DNA of 64,000 nt from assembly GCF_001025135.1 (NCBI RefSeq), contig NZ_AP012323.1, positions 1,364,001 to 1,428,000 on the forward strand, given 5' to 3'. Positions 49,142 to 57,602 of the stretch are shown here, piece by piece. A model generated the notes under the pieces. The model did no database searches. It saw only the letters and a list, made by a program, of their open reading frames with translations, and was not told the origin of the DNA. The translations under genes were made by a program, and so were the position numbers. Position 1 is the stretch's first letter. Every line of letters begins with the position of its first letter. Source of the stretch: Bifidobacterium bifidum ATCC 29521 = JCM 1255 = DSM 20456 (GTDB lineage: Bacteria > Actinomycetota > Actinomycetes > Actinomycetales > Bifidobacteriaceae).

Positions 49142-49996
49142 TCAGAGCCGGTTCCACAGGTCACGGATCATGTCGGTGATGGTCAGGTCGCGCAGGGATA
49201 CCATCTTCGGGAACGTGCGGATCAGACGGCGCTGCTGGCGGTTGAGCGAGCGACGGACCAGCTCGCCGGCATCCGCAACCGGTCTGGATGCCGCACGAAT
49301 GCCCTGCTGGGCTCCGGCCGCGAACCGGTCATACGCCTGCTCCGCCTGCCCGCGCAGTTTGGCGGACGTTTCGCGCCACTGCTCGTCGGCCTCGCTGATG
49401 CGTGTGTCGATCTGTCTGATCTGCTGCGATTTGAGCGCCTTGATGCCCTCGCTGACCTTCGCCAGACGCGAGTCGAGACTGCGCAGACCGGCCTGGGTGA
49501 TGGCCGCATCGATTACCACCACGACGAACGACAGTCCCGCGACGGCGTGAAGCAGCCATATCGGCCAGGACCGGACGATGTCGGACATCCACGGCTGGAC
49601 CACCAGTTTGATGCACGTCGCCCCCGCGCCGAACGCCAGGAACCCGTTGAGATACACGCGCCCGTTGATGTTGAACGGCTTGCCGGAATAATCCCAGAAA
49701 CGCATGTGGTACAGTTTCTCGATCGCCCAGCTCGACGCATATTCCAGCGTGCATGCGAGCACGCCGCTGGACAGGAACAGCGACAGCGGATTGTTCACGT
49801 CATGCAGCAGCACGACGACCAGCAGACCGCCGAACCCGTAGATCGGGCATATCGGCCCGTTGAGCATACCCCGATCCTCGAACCGCTTGCGCAGCACGAC
49901 GCTCAGGCCGGTCTCCCACACCCATCCCGCGAACGAGTACGCCAGCCAATACAGGAAGAAGCGTTCCACGACAATCAGAACATCCATGGGCGTCAT
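49142..49996 (-). CDS. CmpB-like (ABC transporter type IV) membrane protein, 284 aa
   Basis: The N-terminal 180 residues contain six hydrophobic helices with the family features YSFAGWVWETGLSV, RGMLNGPICPIYGFGGLLV and LEYASSWAIEKLYHMRFWDYS, which fit the putative ABC-transporter type IV/CmpB family (PF06541). The cytoplasmic C terminus (190-284) is a long, charged helical region that may form a coiled coil. Function is unknown. AAGGAGGATGCC precedes the ATG. Divergent from the pyridoxal kinase gene. Confidence 0.88.
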   Translation of the reverse strand: MTPMDVLIVVERFFLYWLAYSFAGWVWETGLSVVLRKRFEDRGMLNGPICPIYGFGGLLVVVLLHDVNNPLSLFLSSGVLACTLEYASSWAIEKLYHMRFWDYSGKPFNINGRVYLNGFLAFGAGATCIKLVVQPWMSDIVRSWPIWLLHAVAGLSFVVVVIDAAITQAGLRSLDSRLAKVSEGIKALKSQQIRQIDTRISEADEQWRETSAKLRGQAEQAYDRFAAGAQQGIRAASRPVADAGELVRRSLNRQQRRLIRTFPKMVSLRDLTITDMIRDLWNRL

Positions 49997-50250
49997 GGCA
50001 TCCTCCTTGCTATCATGCGGACGGAACCGCCGCATCGGGCTTCGTCCCGTCGTCACGTGTATCAGACAACTCTAGCGCGAGGCGTCACGTTCCGGCTTCC
50101 GCTCCCATGCCGTCGATACGATGCAGGTGGCACTTCCCGGCCGCCCGCCACCGGTGGCGCGCTGGGCGGGACCGCGTTACGCGGTGTGCGCCCGACGATG
50201 CTAGTCTCTGTTGTGTATCGTCATTGCCTACCAGTAAGGGGTGTTTCCGA

Positions 50251-51126
50251 ATGACCGATGATGTGACGCTGTATGACCGCGACCCACATTACATTCCGCG
50301 CGTGGCCGCCGTGCACGACATGTGCGGGTATGGCAAGTGCTCGCTGACCGCGGCGATCCCGATCCTGTCGGCGGCCGGCTGCGACGTGTGCCCGGTGCCG
50401 ACGGCCCTGTTCTCCGCACACACCAAGTACGCCGTGTTCACGTTCCATGACACGACGGACATTCTCTCCGGATATCTGGATGCCTGGCGCAAGGAGAACG
50501 TCGAACTGGACGGCGTGTACAGCGGCTTCCTCGGCTCCCCCGACCAGGTGTCCATCATCCAGCGCCTGTACCGCGAATATCCGTCCGCGCTGCGGCTGGT
50601 CGACCCGGTTATGGGCGACGCCGGGCAGATGTACCCGACGTACACGCCGGAACTGTGCGAGGCGATGGGGGCTCTGGCGGACGGCGCGGACGTGCTGATG
50701 CCGAACCTGACCGAAGCGAGCATCCTGACCAAGCGCGACTACCCCGGGCAGGATCTCGATGACGCTGCCGTGACCGAACTGCTGGACGCGCTGCTGGGAC
50801 TCGGTGCCAAGAACGTGGTGCTCAAGGGCATCGACCACGGTGACGGCAAGATCATCAACTACGTGGCGAGCGCCGAAAAGGGCGCTGCCGAGAAGGTCGA
50901 GCTTGTGCACGACAAGCTGCCGTACATGATCCACGGTACGGGTGACGCTTTCGCGTCCGCACTGTGCGGTGCGGTGATGGCCGGCCGTGGCCTGGCCGAA
51001 TCGGCTCGGATCGCGGGCGAATTCGTACGTCATGCAATGGAAAGCACCCGCAATCAGCCGCATTTCGAGGAGCGTGGGGTCAGTTTCGAGCTCGATCTCG
51101 GTGAGCTCACTTCGCTGGTGAAGTGA
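50251..51126 (+). CDS. Pyridoxal/pyridoxamine kinase (PfkB family), 291 aa
   Basis: Makes pyridoxal phosphate by phosphorylating vitamin B6 forms. VHDMCGYGKCSLTAAIPILS near residue 17 is the substrate-binding start, DPVMGDAGQMYPTYTPE near 125 binds phosphate/metal, and the anion-hole motif GTGDAFASALCGA near 230 holds the catalytic Asp. AGTAAGGGGTG stands upstream of the ATG at 50251; the frame upstream is open but not coding. The supply of PLP fits with several PLP enzymes in this window. A strong terminator follows. Confidence 0.92.
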   Translation: MTDDVTLYDRDPHYIPRVAAVHDMCGYGKCSLTAAIPILSAAGCDVCPVPTALFSAHTKYAVFTFHDTTDILSGYLDAWRKENVELDGVYSGFLGSPDQVSIIQRLYREYPSALRLVDPVMGDAGQMYPTYTPELCEAMGALADGADVLMPNLTEASILTKRDYPGQDLDDAAVTELLDALLGLGAKNVVLKGIDHGDGKIINYVASAEKGAAEKVELVHDKLPYMIHGTGDAFASALCGAVMAGRGLAESARIAGEFVRHAMESTRNQPHFEERGVSFELDLGELTSLVK

Positions 51127-51153
51127 GACCGTGCCGCAAAGCCGGCAAAACGG

Positions 51154-51194
51154 AACTGCGCCGAAGCCCTGGCTGGGCCTTCGGCGCAGTTTTG
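51154..51194 (+). terminator. Rho-independent terminator of the pyridoxal kinase gene
   Basis: AACTGCGCCGAAG (51154-51166) pairs with CTTCGGCGCAGTT (51179-51191), followed by TTG. Confidence 0.88.
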
Positions 51195-51271
51195 TATCAG
51201 AACCACTCTGACTCGGGACCAAGGAATCCGGCCTGAGGGGAAGACGTCAGGCCACTCCCGTATCGCAGCTC

Positions 51272-53287
51272 TCAGTATTCGCGCGTCTTGGGCGGGAAGT
51301 CATTGATGTGCACGGACTGCCACAGGATGGAGTCGTGAGGTGCCGATGAAGCCTCGGCATCGGCGGCATCGGCCATCCCGATCATCGAATGTGCGAGGAA
51401 ACGTTCGTCGTCACGCGCCGGATAATCGAGCCTTTGCAGGGAACCGCGCGATTCGTGGCGCGCCTCGGATGCGCGCAGCATGGCTTCGGCGAGCAGTGTC
51501 AGGTGCCGTACCTCCCAGATCGCGGTTATCTCCTGATTGAACGCGGGCGTCTCCGAATGCGCCGTGAGACGGCTGGCGCGGGGACGGATCACAGTATCGA
51601 GCAGGTTCAGGGCCTCGCTGATGGAACGGGCGTCGCAACGCACCGCCAGCGCATGTTCCATCAGCGTTCCCAGATCGGCGGCGAGCCGATACGGGTTGTC
51701 CTCCTCGGAACCGGGCTGCGCGGAAGCATCTGAGCCGCCGAGCTCCGCTGCCTGCGGCATACCGTCAGACGTATCGTCTGCCGCGTCATCGTCCGCGTCC
51801 GGTCTGCCCGCAAGCATCGTGGCGACATCCTGCTTGCGCGAACGGGCGACGTCGTCCACCAGCGCGGCTGCCGCCTCGGCGGGACCGTCATCCGCATCGG
51901 CGCCGCGCATCGGGTCGTCGACCGGCGACTGTGCGATGCGGGCCGCCAGCGACTCACCTGCGCGCGTGCCGAACAGGCATGCGTCGAGCAGCGAGTTGCC
52001 GCCCAGACGGTTCGCCCCATGCACCGACACGCACGAGCATTCGCCCGCGGCGAACAAGCCTTCCACGACCGTGCGGGTACCGGAATCGGCGTCGCCGTTC
52101 TGGCTCCCTGACTCCGCCCAGCGATACACCTCTCCATCCGTGGTGATCGGGATGCCACCCATCGTGTAATGCGCGGTCGGTTTGACCGGCACCATGTCCT
52201 TGGCCGGATCGAGGTTCGCGTACGCCTTGATGGTCTCCACCACCTGCGGCAGCACCGCATTCATATGATCCGGATCGATGCCAGTCATATCGAGCCACAC
52301 GCAGTCCTTCGGACCGTCCGGGTCTTTCGGGTCCGCGACGCCGCGTCCGCCGTCGATCTCGGCCATGATCGAACGGCTCACCACGTCACGCGCGGCGAGG
52401 TCGCGATGCTCCGGCGCATAACGTTCCATGAACGCCTCACCGTCGGCGTTGCGCAGCACGCCGCCCTCCGCACGGGCGGCCTCCGACAGGAGTATGCCCG
52501 TGTGCGCGAGACCCGTCGGATGGAATTGGACGAATTCGATGTCTTCCAGCTGGAGTCCGGCGGACAACGCCAAGGCCATGCCGTCGCCGGTCAGATCCCA
52601 TGAATTCGACGTGGTGTGGAACAGTCGTCCTGCACCGCCGGTGGCGAACATCACGTTGTGCGCATGAATTGCGTGGGTGACGCCGGCGTGCGTGTCATAG
52701 GCGACCACGCCCGCAACGGCGCTCCCCGACTTGTCAAGCACCACATCGGTCACGTACCATTCCTCGGCGAATTCGATGCCGGCCGCGACGCACTGCTGCC
52801 ACAGCGAGTGCAGGATCTGATGGCCGATGCGGTCCGCCGCATATGCCGCCCTGCGCACGGGCATCTTGCCGAAATCCGCGGTGTGGCCACCGAACCGTCG
52901 CTGCGCGATGTGGCCGTCATCGGTGCGGGAGAACGCCACGCCCATACGCTCCAGGTTGATCACGGTCTGCGGGGCGTACTCGGCGAGCAGCTTGGCCGCA
53001 TCCTGATCAACCAGCCAGTCGCCGCCCTTGACGGTGTCGTAGTAATGCCAATGCCAATCGTCCTGTTCCACATTGCCCAGACTCGCCGCGATGCCGCCCT
53101 CCGCTGAACCGGTGTGCGAGCGCAACGGCTGCAGTTTGGATATCACCAGGACCTTCGGCTCGATGCCGGACTCCTTCAACTGTTCGATGTCAGGGGAGTG
53201 CATCAGCCCCAGCGCCGCCGACAGGCCGGCCGCCCCGGCGCCGACGATCACCGCGTCATACATTTCTTCCACATGTTTCGGACTCAT
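51272..53287 (-). CDS. Fumarate reductase/succinate dehydrogenase flavoprotein subunit-like, 671 aa
   Basis: FAD-binding start YDAVIVGAGAAGLSAALGL (residues 9-27), SHTGSAEGGIAASLGN with the flavin-linking His region, and the dicarboxylate-binding block EFVQFHPTGLAHTGILLSEA near residue 260. HYTMGGIPITTDGEV and HGANRLGGNSLLDACLFG are conserved. The C terminus has Asp-rich insertions (about 540-600) that are longer than usual. The SdhB-like partner is encoded 4.3 kb away on the other strand and no membrane anchor genes are seen. The start at 53287 opens directly into the FAD domain; an open frame of 71 more codons upstream runs antisense through ogt and is discounted. Confidence 0.92.
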   Translation of the reverse strand: MSPKHVEEMYDAVIVGAGAAGLSAALGLMHSPDIEQLKESGIEPKVLVISKLQPLRSHTGSAEGGIAASLGNVEQDDWHWHYYDTVKGGDWLVDQDAAKLLAEYAPQTVINLERMGVAFSRTDDGHIAQRRFGGHTADFGKMPVRRAAYAADRIGHQILHSLWQQCVAAGIEFAEEWYVTDVVLDKSGSAVAGVVAYDTHAGVTHAIHAHNVMFATGGAGRLFHTTSNSWDLTGDGMALALSAGLQLEDIEFVQFHPTGLAHTGILLSEAARAEGGVLRNADGEAFMERYAPEHRDLAARDVVSRSIMAEIDGGRGVADPKDPDGPKDCVWLDMTGIDPDHMNAVLPQVVETIKAYANLDPAKDMVPVKPTAHYTMGGIPITTDGEVYRWAESGSQNGDADSGTRTVVEGLFAAGECSCVSVHGANRLGGNSLLDACLFGTRAGESLAARIAQSPVDDPMRGADADDGPAEAAAALVDDVARSRKQDVATMLAGRPDADDDAADDTSDGMPQAAELGGSDASAQPGSEEDNPYRLAADLGTLMEHALAVRCDARSISEALNLLDTVIRPRASRLTAHSETPAFNQEITAIWEVRHLTLLAEAMLRASEARHESRGSLQRLDYPARDDERFLAHSMIGMADAADAEASSAPHDSILWQSVHINDFPPKTREY

Positions 53288-53357
53288 ATCCAAGATTGTC
53301 GCACAAGGGCTGACGTTCGCCGCGCACGTGACGGGGGCACGGCGGATAATACCGTTC

Positions 53358-53810
53358 ATGGAAGAAATATCCGACAGCACGACAACGCCCGGCAACACGG
53401 CGACGCCCGGCAATGCGGCAACATCCAACGGCACAGCGTCATCCGGCAGCACAGCGTCGTCCAACAGTGCGACATCGTTCAACAGTGCGGTGTATGACAT
53501 CGTCCGGCGGATCCCGCGCGGAGCGGTCGCGACCTACGGCCAGGTCGCGACGCTGGCCGGCCGCCCACGCAATGCGAGGTTCGTCGGCTTCGCGCTGCAC
53601 GCCAATCCCGAACCCGGCGTGATTCCCTGCCATCGCGTCGTGTTCCGTGACGGTTCGCTGGCGCCCGGCTTCGCGTTCGGCGGCCCGGAGCGGCAGCGCG
53701 CGATGCTCGAAGAGGAGGGTGTGCCGTTCATCCCGCCGCGGGCGGGTCACGACAATGCCGGTGACGGTGGATGGCGTGTCGACCTGGCACGATGCCAATG
53801 GCAGGCGTAA
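53358..53810 (+). CDS. ogt: Methylated-DNA-protein cysteine methyltransferase (Ada C-terminal-like), 150 aa
   Basis: The domain at residues 44-125 repairs O6-alkylguanine by moving the alkyl group to its own Cys. The active site is VIPCHRVVF (Cys near residue 92), the DNA-binding helix is RNARFVGFALHANP, and FNSAVYDIVRRIPRG starts the domain. Residues 8-42 are a low-complexity Thr/Ser/Asn/Gly/Ala tail built from six imperfect 18-nt repeats (TPGNTA, TPGNAA, TSNGTA, SSGSTA, SSNSAT, SFNSAV). The N-terminal ribonuclease-H-like half of Ogt is absent, so this is the short, ATL/MGMT-domain form but with the reactive Cys retained. Confidence 0.88.
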   Translation: MEEISDSTTTPGNTATPGNAATSNGTASSGSTASSNSATSFNSAVYDIVRRIPRGAVATYGQVATLAGRPRNARFVGFALHANPEPGVIPCHRVVFRDGSLAPGFAFGGPERQRAMLEEEGVPFIPPRAGHDNAGDGGWRVDLARCQWQA

Positions 53811-53867
53811 CGCACGCCAAGGCACCATGCTTTCGCCTGTACCCTCCGCCACGAGTGAGTATCATCA

Positions 53868-55382
53868 TCATGATCTCCGTCTCCCTCCGGTTTCCGGAAC
53901 GATGGAGATGCGACCGTTCTCGACGGTTATCAGTCCGATGAGCTCCATCGCCCCCAATTGCGAGAGCACATGGGCGACCAACTCATGCATGCCGCGTTCC
54001 GGCACCGCATCCGCTCCCTTTCCTTCCGTTGACTTCCCTTCCGTTGGCTTCCCTTCCGTCGCGCCCGTCTCAAGGCCTTTTTCACCTGACCGGGTGCGCA
54101 GCTGTTCGGCGACGGATTGCGCGGTCGGGGCTATCCGCCGGCGACGGCACCATCGGATGGCATCGATGATCGCCCGCTGGCTCTCGGTCATCGCCGATGA
54201 CCTGTTGCCGCCCGATGGGCTGCTGTCGCGCAATATGCCGGCATCACGAGGCGTCCCGACATCGCAGTCCGAGCCGTCTTTCCGTTGAGTGGCCACGTCG
54301 TGGAACGACTCCGGCGGATGCGGGGCATGCCAGACGTCATCCATGTCGTCGACGGAGCACACGATGGTGGCCCGGTGCTCCTGAATGAGCCGGTTGCAGC
54401 CGCCGTTGCCCGGCATGTCAATGTTGCCGGGCACCGCATGGATGTCCCGCTGCAGTTCGCTTCCCCAGTTCACGGTGTTCAGCGCCCCTGAACGCAGTCT
54501 CGCCTGAGTGACCACCAGCGTTGACGAAAGCGCGGCTATGATGCGGTTGCGCGACAGGAACCGCCTCGCCTCCGGAATGGTTCCCGGGCACAGTTCGCTG
54601 ACCAGTGCTCCCCCGTTTTCCGCAATCCCGTCGAACAACTCGCTGTTGCACTGCGGACCGGCATGGTTGAGGCCTCCGGCGAACACGGCCACCGTGCGCC
54701 CGGCCCGTCCGATGCCGTACGCCCGCATCGCGTCCAATGCTCCCCTATGGGCGGCGGCGTCCGCCCCCATGGCTCCCCCTGAAACCACCAGATGCCCGGC
54801 TTGCGCGGCATGCACGGCTATGTCCGTCGTCAGTCGGCGCCCATACTCGTTGACGCCGCGCGAGCCAACGATGCCGACGGGCTGCGGGCAACTGGTCAAT
54901 GCCGCGCGATCGCCACTGCCCCACAGGCACAGCGGGGGCGCGCAACGACCCAGCAACGCCAGGTCGTTGAGACGGGTGGGCCACCATACGTCATGCGGCG
55001 CGATGATCCATTGCCTCCCCTCCATGGTGAACCAGCCGCAGAGATAATCCCTGTCCCACGTGGGGAGAGTTCGCAATCGCTGCTGCCATGTCGCCAACGC
55101 GGAGCGAAACGAACGCACCGCCTGCGGCGTGGGCTTGCTCCCCCATCGGGTCATGCCGATGCAGAACGCCTGCTCGATGACCTTCCCCGCGCCGGCCGAC
55201 GTGCGCAGTTCCGGGTCGCTGTCCCGGATGAGGGTGAGCGCTTCCCACGCATCGGCCGTGCCCTTGAGGAGCGCGGTCATCAGCGCGTCTGCGGTATTGA
55301 GGCAGAAAGTCAGGATGGCCCGAGCGAGCGTCTCCTCGTCAAGGTCCCAGCAAAGGCCGCTATCCGACTCGCATACAGTCAT
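53868..55382 (-). CDS. dprA: DNA processing protein DprA, 504 aa
   Basis: Loads RecA on incoming single-stranded DNA during transformation. The Rossmann-type core has VGIVGSRGVNEYGRR near residue 170, VVSGGAMGADAAAHRGAL, AVFAGGLN and PEARRFLSRNRIIAALSST, ending HAVPGNIDMPGNGGCNRLI. An N-terminal SAM-like domain (about 1-110) and a C-terminal winged helix (about 400-500) flank it. A linker with three near-identical TEGK-type repeats (EGKPTEGKSTEGKG) lies near residue 450. The start overlaps the yifB stop by 4 nt. It completes the common yraN-yifB-dprA order. Confidence 0.95.
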   Translation of the reverse strand: MTVCESDSGLCWDLDEETLARAILTFCLNTADALMTALLKGTADAWEALTLIRDSDPELRTSAGAGKVIEQAFCIGMTRWGSKPTPQAVRSFRSALATWQQRLRTLPTWDRDYLCGWFTMEGRQWIIAPHDVWWPTRLNDLALLGRCAPPLCLWGSGDRAALTSCPQPVGIVGSRGVNEYGRRLTTDIAVHAAQAGHLVVSGGAMGADAAAHRGALDAMRAYGIGRAGRTVAVFAGGLNHAGPQCNSELFDGIAENGGALVSELCPGTIPEARRFLSRNRIIAALSSTLVVTQARLRSGALNTVNWGSELQRDIHAVPGNIDMPGNGGCNRLIQEHRATIVCSVDDMDDVWHAPHPPESFHDVATQRKDGSDCDVGTPRDAGILRDSSPSGGNRSSAMTESQRAIIDAIRWCRRRRIAPTAQSVAEQLRTRSGEKGLETGATEGKPTEGKSTEGKGADAVPERGMHELVAHVLSQLGAMELIGLITVENGRISIVPETGGRRRS

Positions 55383-56908
55383 GACATCCTCGCTCTCAAC
55401 ATGATGCCTTGCGACATCTCGTCCGGCCCCGGCGACGTTTTGCCCGCCAGATCGGCCAGCGTCCATGCCAGTCGCATGGCCCGATCCACTCCACGCAGGC
55501 TCAGCCGATGCGACGCCAGCGCCCTGTTGGCGAGTTCCAGCGCCTTCACCGACGTGTTGGCGCGCATCCACGACCCCGGCACTTCGGCGTTGCAGCCCCA
55601 CCCGTATTTGGAATACCGTTCGCCGGCCGCCGCCCGCGCCGCGATCACCTGCTGCTGCATGACGTGGCTGCCAATCGAATCGCGGGTCGGCGCCGAGGCT
55701 ATGCACGGGACCGGCGGCACCTCCACCTGAATGTCAATCCGGTCGAGAATCGGACCGGACAGTCTGGCGAAATACCGGATACGGTCCTTCTCCTTGCACA
55801 CGCAGCGCTCCCCGTTGCCGTAGGCGTAACCGCACGGGCACGGGTTGGCTGCCATGACCATCTGGAACATCGCCGGATAGTAGGTCGTCCCCTTCGTGCG
55901 AGACAGGGCCACGTACCCGGATTCCATCGGCTCGCGCAGCGTCTGCAGCGTCCTCGCGGAGAATTCAGGGGCCTCGTCCATGAACAGGATCCCGCGGTGG
56001 GCGCGCGTAATCGCCCCCGGCATCGCAAGCCCTGATCCGCCACCCACCAGCGACGCGGTCGACGCCGTATGGTGAGGCGCCTCGAAGGGCGGCATATCGG
56101 AGATGCCATAATGCTGCAGCGTGCCGCACAGGGAGCGTATCGACGCCACTTCGAGCTGTTCCTCCGGCGTAAGCGGGCACATGATGCTCGGCATCCTGGA
56201 GGCCAACATCGTCTTGCCCGAGCCCGGCGGGCCGGTCATCAGCAGATGGTGTTTCCCGGCCGCCGCCACCTGCAACGCCCACTTGACATGATCCTGGCCG
56301 ACCACCTCGCTCATGTCGCCCAATCCGCTGAAGGCCGGCGTGTCCTCGACCGTGCACGAGACCGTCGCCCGGTCGACGCCAAGCGTATACGACGCTCGGC
56401 CTCCCGCCAGCTCGATGAGTTCGCCCACATGACGGACGCAGGTCACGTCCATCTGCGGCACCAGGCGGGACTCGTCCTCGTTGCCGTAAGGCACGATCAG
56501 TCGCCGTATCCCCCGCTCCTTGGCATGCAGCATGATCGGCAGCAGACCATGGATCGGCAGCACGGTGCCGTCGAGGTTCACCTCCCCCAGAACGATCGTC
56601 TCCTCCAGGCTGTCGTGCGGAATCGCCCCCGCCGCGCTCAGCACGCCGGCCGCGATGGCGAGGTCGTGCGAGGCGCCCCGCTTGGGCATCGACGCGGGAG
56701 ACATGTTGACGGTGACGCGGGTGTCAGGCCATTTGAACCCGCTCGCCTGACAGGCGGATTTGACCCGTTCCCGCGATTCGCTGAGCGAGGCGTCCGGCAG
56801 GCCGATGACGCTGAAATACGGCAGACCGGGCGAGATGAACGCCTGAATCTGGATGATGAAGGCCTTGAGACCAATCAGGCCGACCGAAAGGGAACCGCCG
56901 ATAGCCAT
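55379..56908 (-). CDS. comM: YifB/ComM family Mg-chelatase-like AAA+ ATPase, 509 aa
   Basis: Helicase-type AAA+ protein linked to branch migration during natural transformation. An N-terminal Lon-like domain (GLPDASLSESRERVKSACQA, NMSPASMPKRGASHDLAIAA) is followed by the ATPase: Walker A GPPGSGKTML near residue 225 and Walker B GILFMDEAPEFS near 310. The C-terminal part holds a zinc-binding-type run (ANPCPCGY...RCVC) and RISGP-like ARLSGPILDRIDI. Start codon overlaps the yraN stop (ATGA). Length is typical (500-510 aa). Confidence 0.95.
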   Translation of the reverse strand: MAIGGSLSVGLIGLKAFIIQIQAFISPGLPYFSVIGLPDASLSESRERVKSACQASGFKWPDTRVTVNMSPASMPKRGASHDLAIAAGVLSAAGAIPHDSLEETIVLGEVNLDGTVLPIHGLLPIMLHAKERGIRRLIVPYGNEDESRLVPQMDVTCVRHVGELIELAGGRASYTLGVDRATVSCTVEDTPAFSGLGDMSEVVGQDHVKWALQVAAAGKHHLLMTGPPGSGKTMLASRMPSIMCPLTPEEQLEVASIRSLCGTLQHYGISDMPPFEAPHHTASTASLVGGGSGLAMPGAITRAHRGILFMDEAPEFSARTLQTLREPMESGYVALSRTKGTTYYPAMFQMVMAANPCPCGYAYGNGERCVCKEKDRIRYFARLSGPILDRIDIQVEVPPVPCIASAPTRDSIGSHVMQQQVIAARAAAGERYSKYGWGCNAEVPGSWMRANTSVKALELANRALASHRLSLRGVDRAMRLAWTLADLAGKTSPGPDEMSQGIMLRARMS

Positions 56909-57294
56909 CAGAACGCCCCCGGTATGTGGTGCACCGACACCATGCCCGCACGCGCGACGATGGTGAGCACGTCGAACCGCACCCCCGTATGCCTGATGCG
57001 GTGGTCCGGCTCGAGCAGCCACTGCACGCCGGCGCGTCTGAGATTCGTCTGCTTGTGCAGAGTGACGGCCTCCTGCGGCATGCCGAAATGGTCGGTCCGC
57101 CTGGTCTTGACCTCGACGAACGCGATGACGCGGTCGGGCGTCATCATGACGATGTCGAGCTCCCCGTACCGCGAATGCCAGTTGCGCCCCAGAATCGTGT
57201 ATCCGTGCCGTTCCAGCCAATCCGCCGCATATTGCTCCCCCAGCACCCCCAGCTGCTTGGGTTTGAGCGAGCCGTCGCACAGCCGGCACAGCAT
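56908..57294 (-). CDS. yraN: YraN/UPF0102 family endonuclease-like protein, 128 aa
   Basis: Small protein of the restriction-endonuclease-like fold: GVLGEQYAADWLERHGYTIL near the start, RYGELDIVMM with the active-site Asp, FVEVKTRR with the Glu-x-Lys pair. Function is not well established; it is usually next to yifB and dprA, as here. The start is uncertain: ATG 57294 fits family length and has GGGGCTGAG upstream; in-frame ATGs at 57375 and 57381 would add about 28 residues. Confidence 0.88.
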   Translation of the reverse strand: MLCRLCDGSLKPKQLGVLGEQYAADWLERHGYTILGRNWHSRYGELDIVMMTPDRVIAFVEVKTRRTDHFGMPQEAVTLHKQTNLRRAGVQWLLEPDHRIRHTGVRFDVLTIVARAGMVSVHHIPGAF

Positions 57295-57602
57295 ATCGCT
57301 CAGCCCCGCCACGGGAGGATCATGATCGGTCGTAGCGCCTGCGTGTTCCGCTCGGCTTGTCAAACAGGTGTCCATGACCATCAGTGCACCATAAAACCGC
57401 CTTCGACCACATGGTTTTCGGCCAATGTGGTCGAAGGCTTGCCCTTCGGCGTGTTGTGGATGGAATGTGGACGAATATCCACTTATCCACATCGTCGGCA
57501 CGACGACGATTCCGTGCGCGGAACCGAGGCATGGGCGCGCCCGCCAAGGCCATGCCTTATGGCAAACTGGTTGACGATTCTTTGACTTCAGGAGGCATAT
57601 AT
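57295..57602. promoter_or_regulatory. Divergent intergenic region with hairpin and DnaA-box-like sites
   Basis: A perfect 14-bp palindrome, GCCTTCGACCACAT (57399-57412) with ATGTGGTCGAAGGC (57425-57438), lies in the middle. To its right are four TTATCCACA-like 9-mers: a perfect TTATCCACA at 57483-57491 and weaker ones at 57455, 57466 and 57475. The region separates yraN (leftward) from the SdhB-like gene (rightward). Confidence 0.55.

Noticed and set aside
53288..53500. 71-codon upstream extension of the SdhA-like gene
   Set aside because: It is repetitive because it reads the ogt repeat tail backwards, lacks an RBS, and the FAD domain starts right after 53287.
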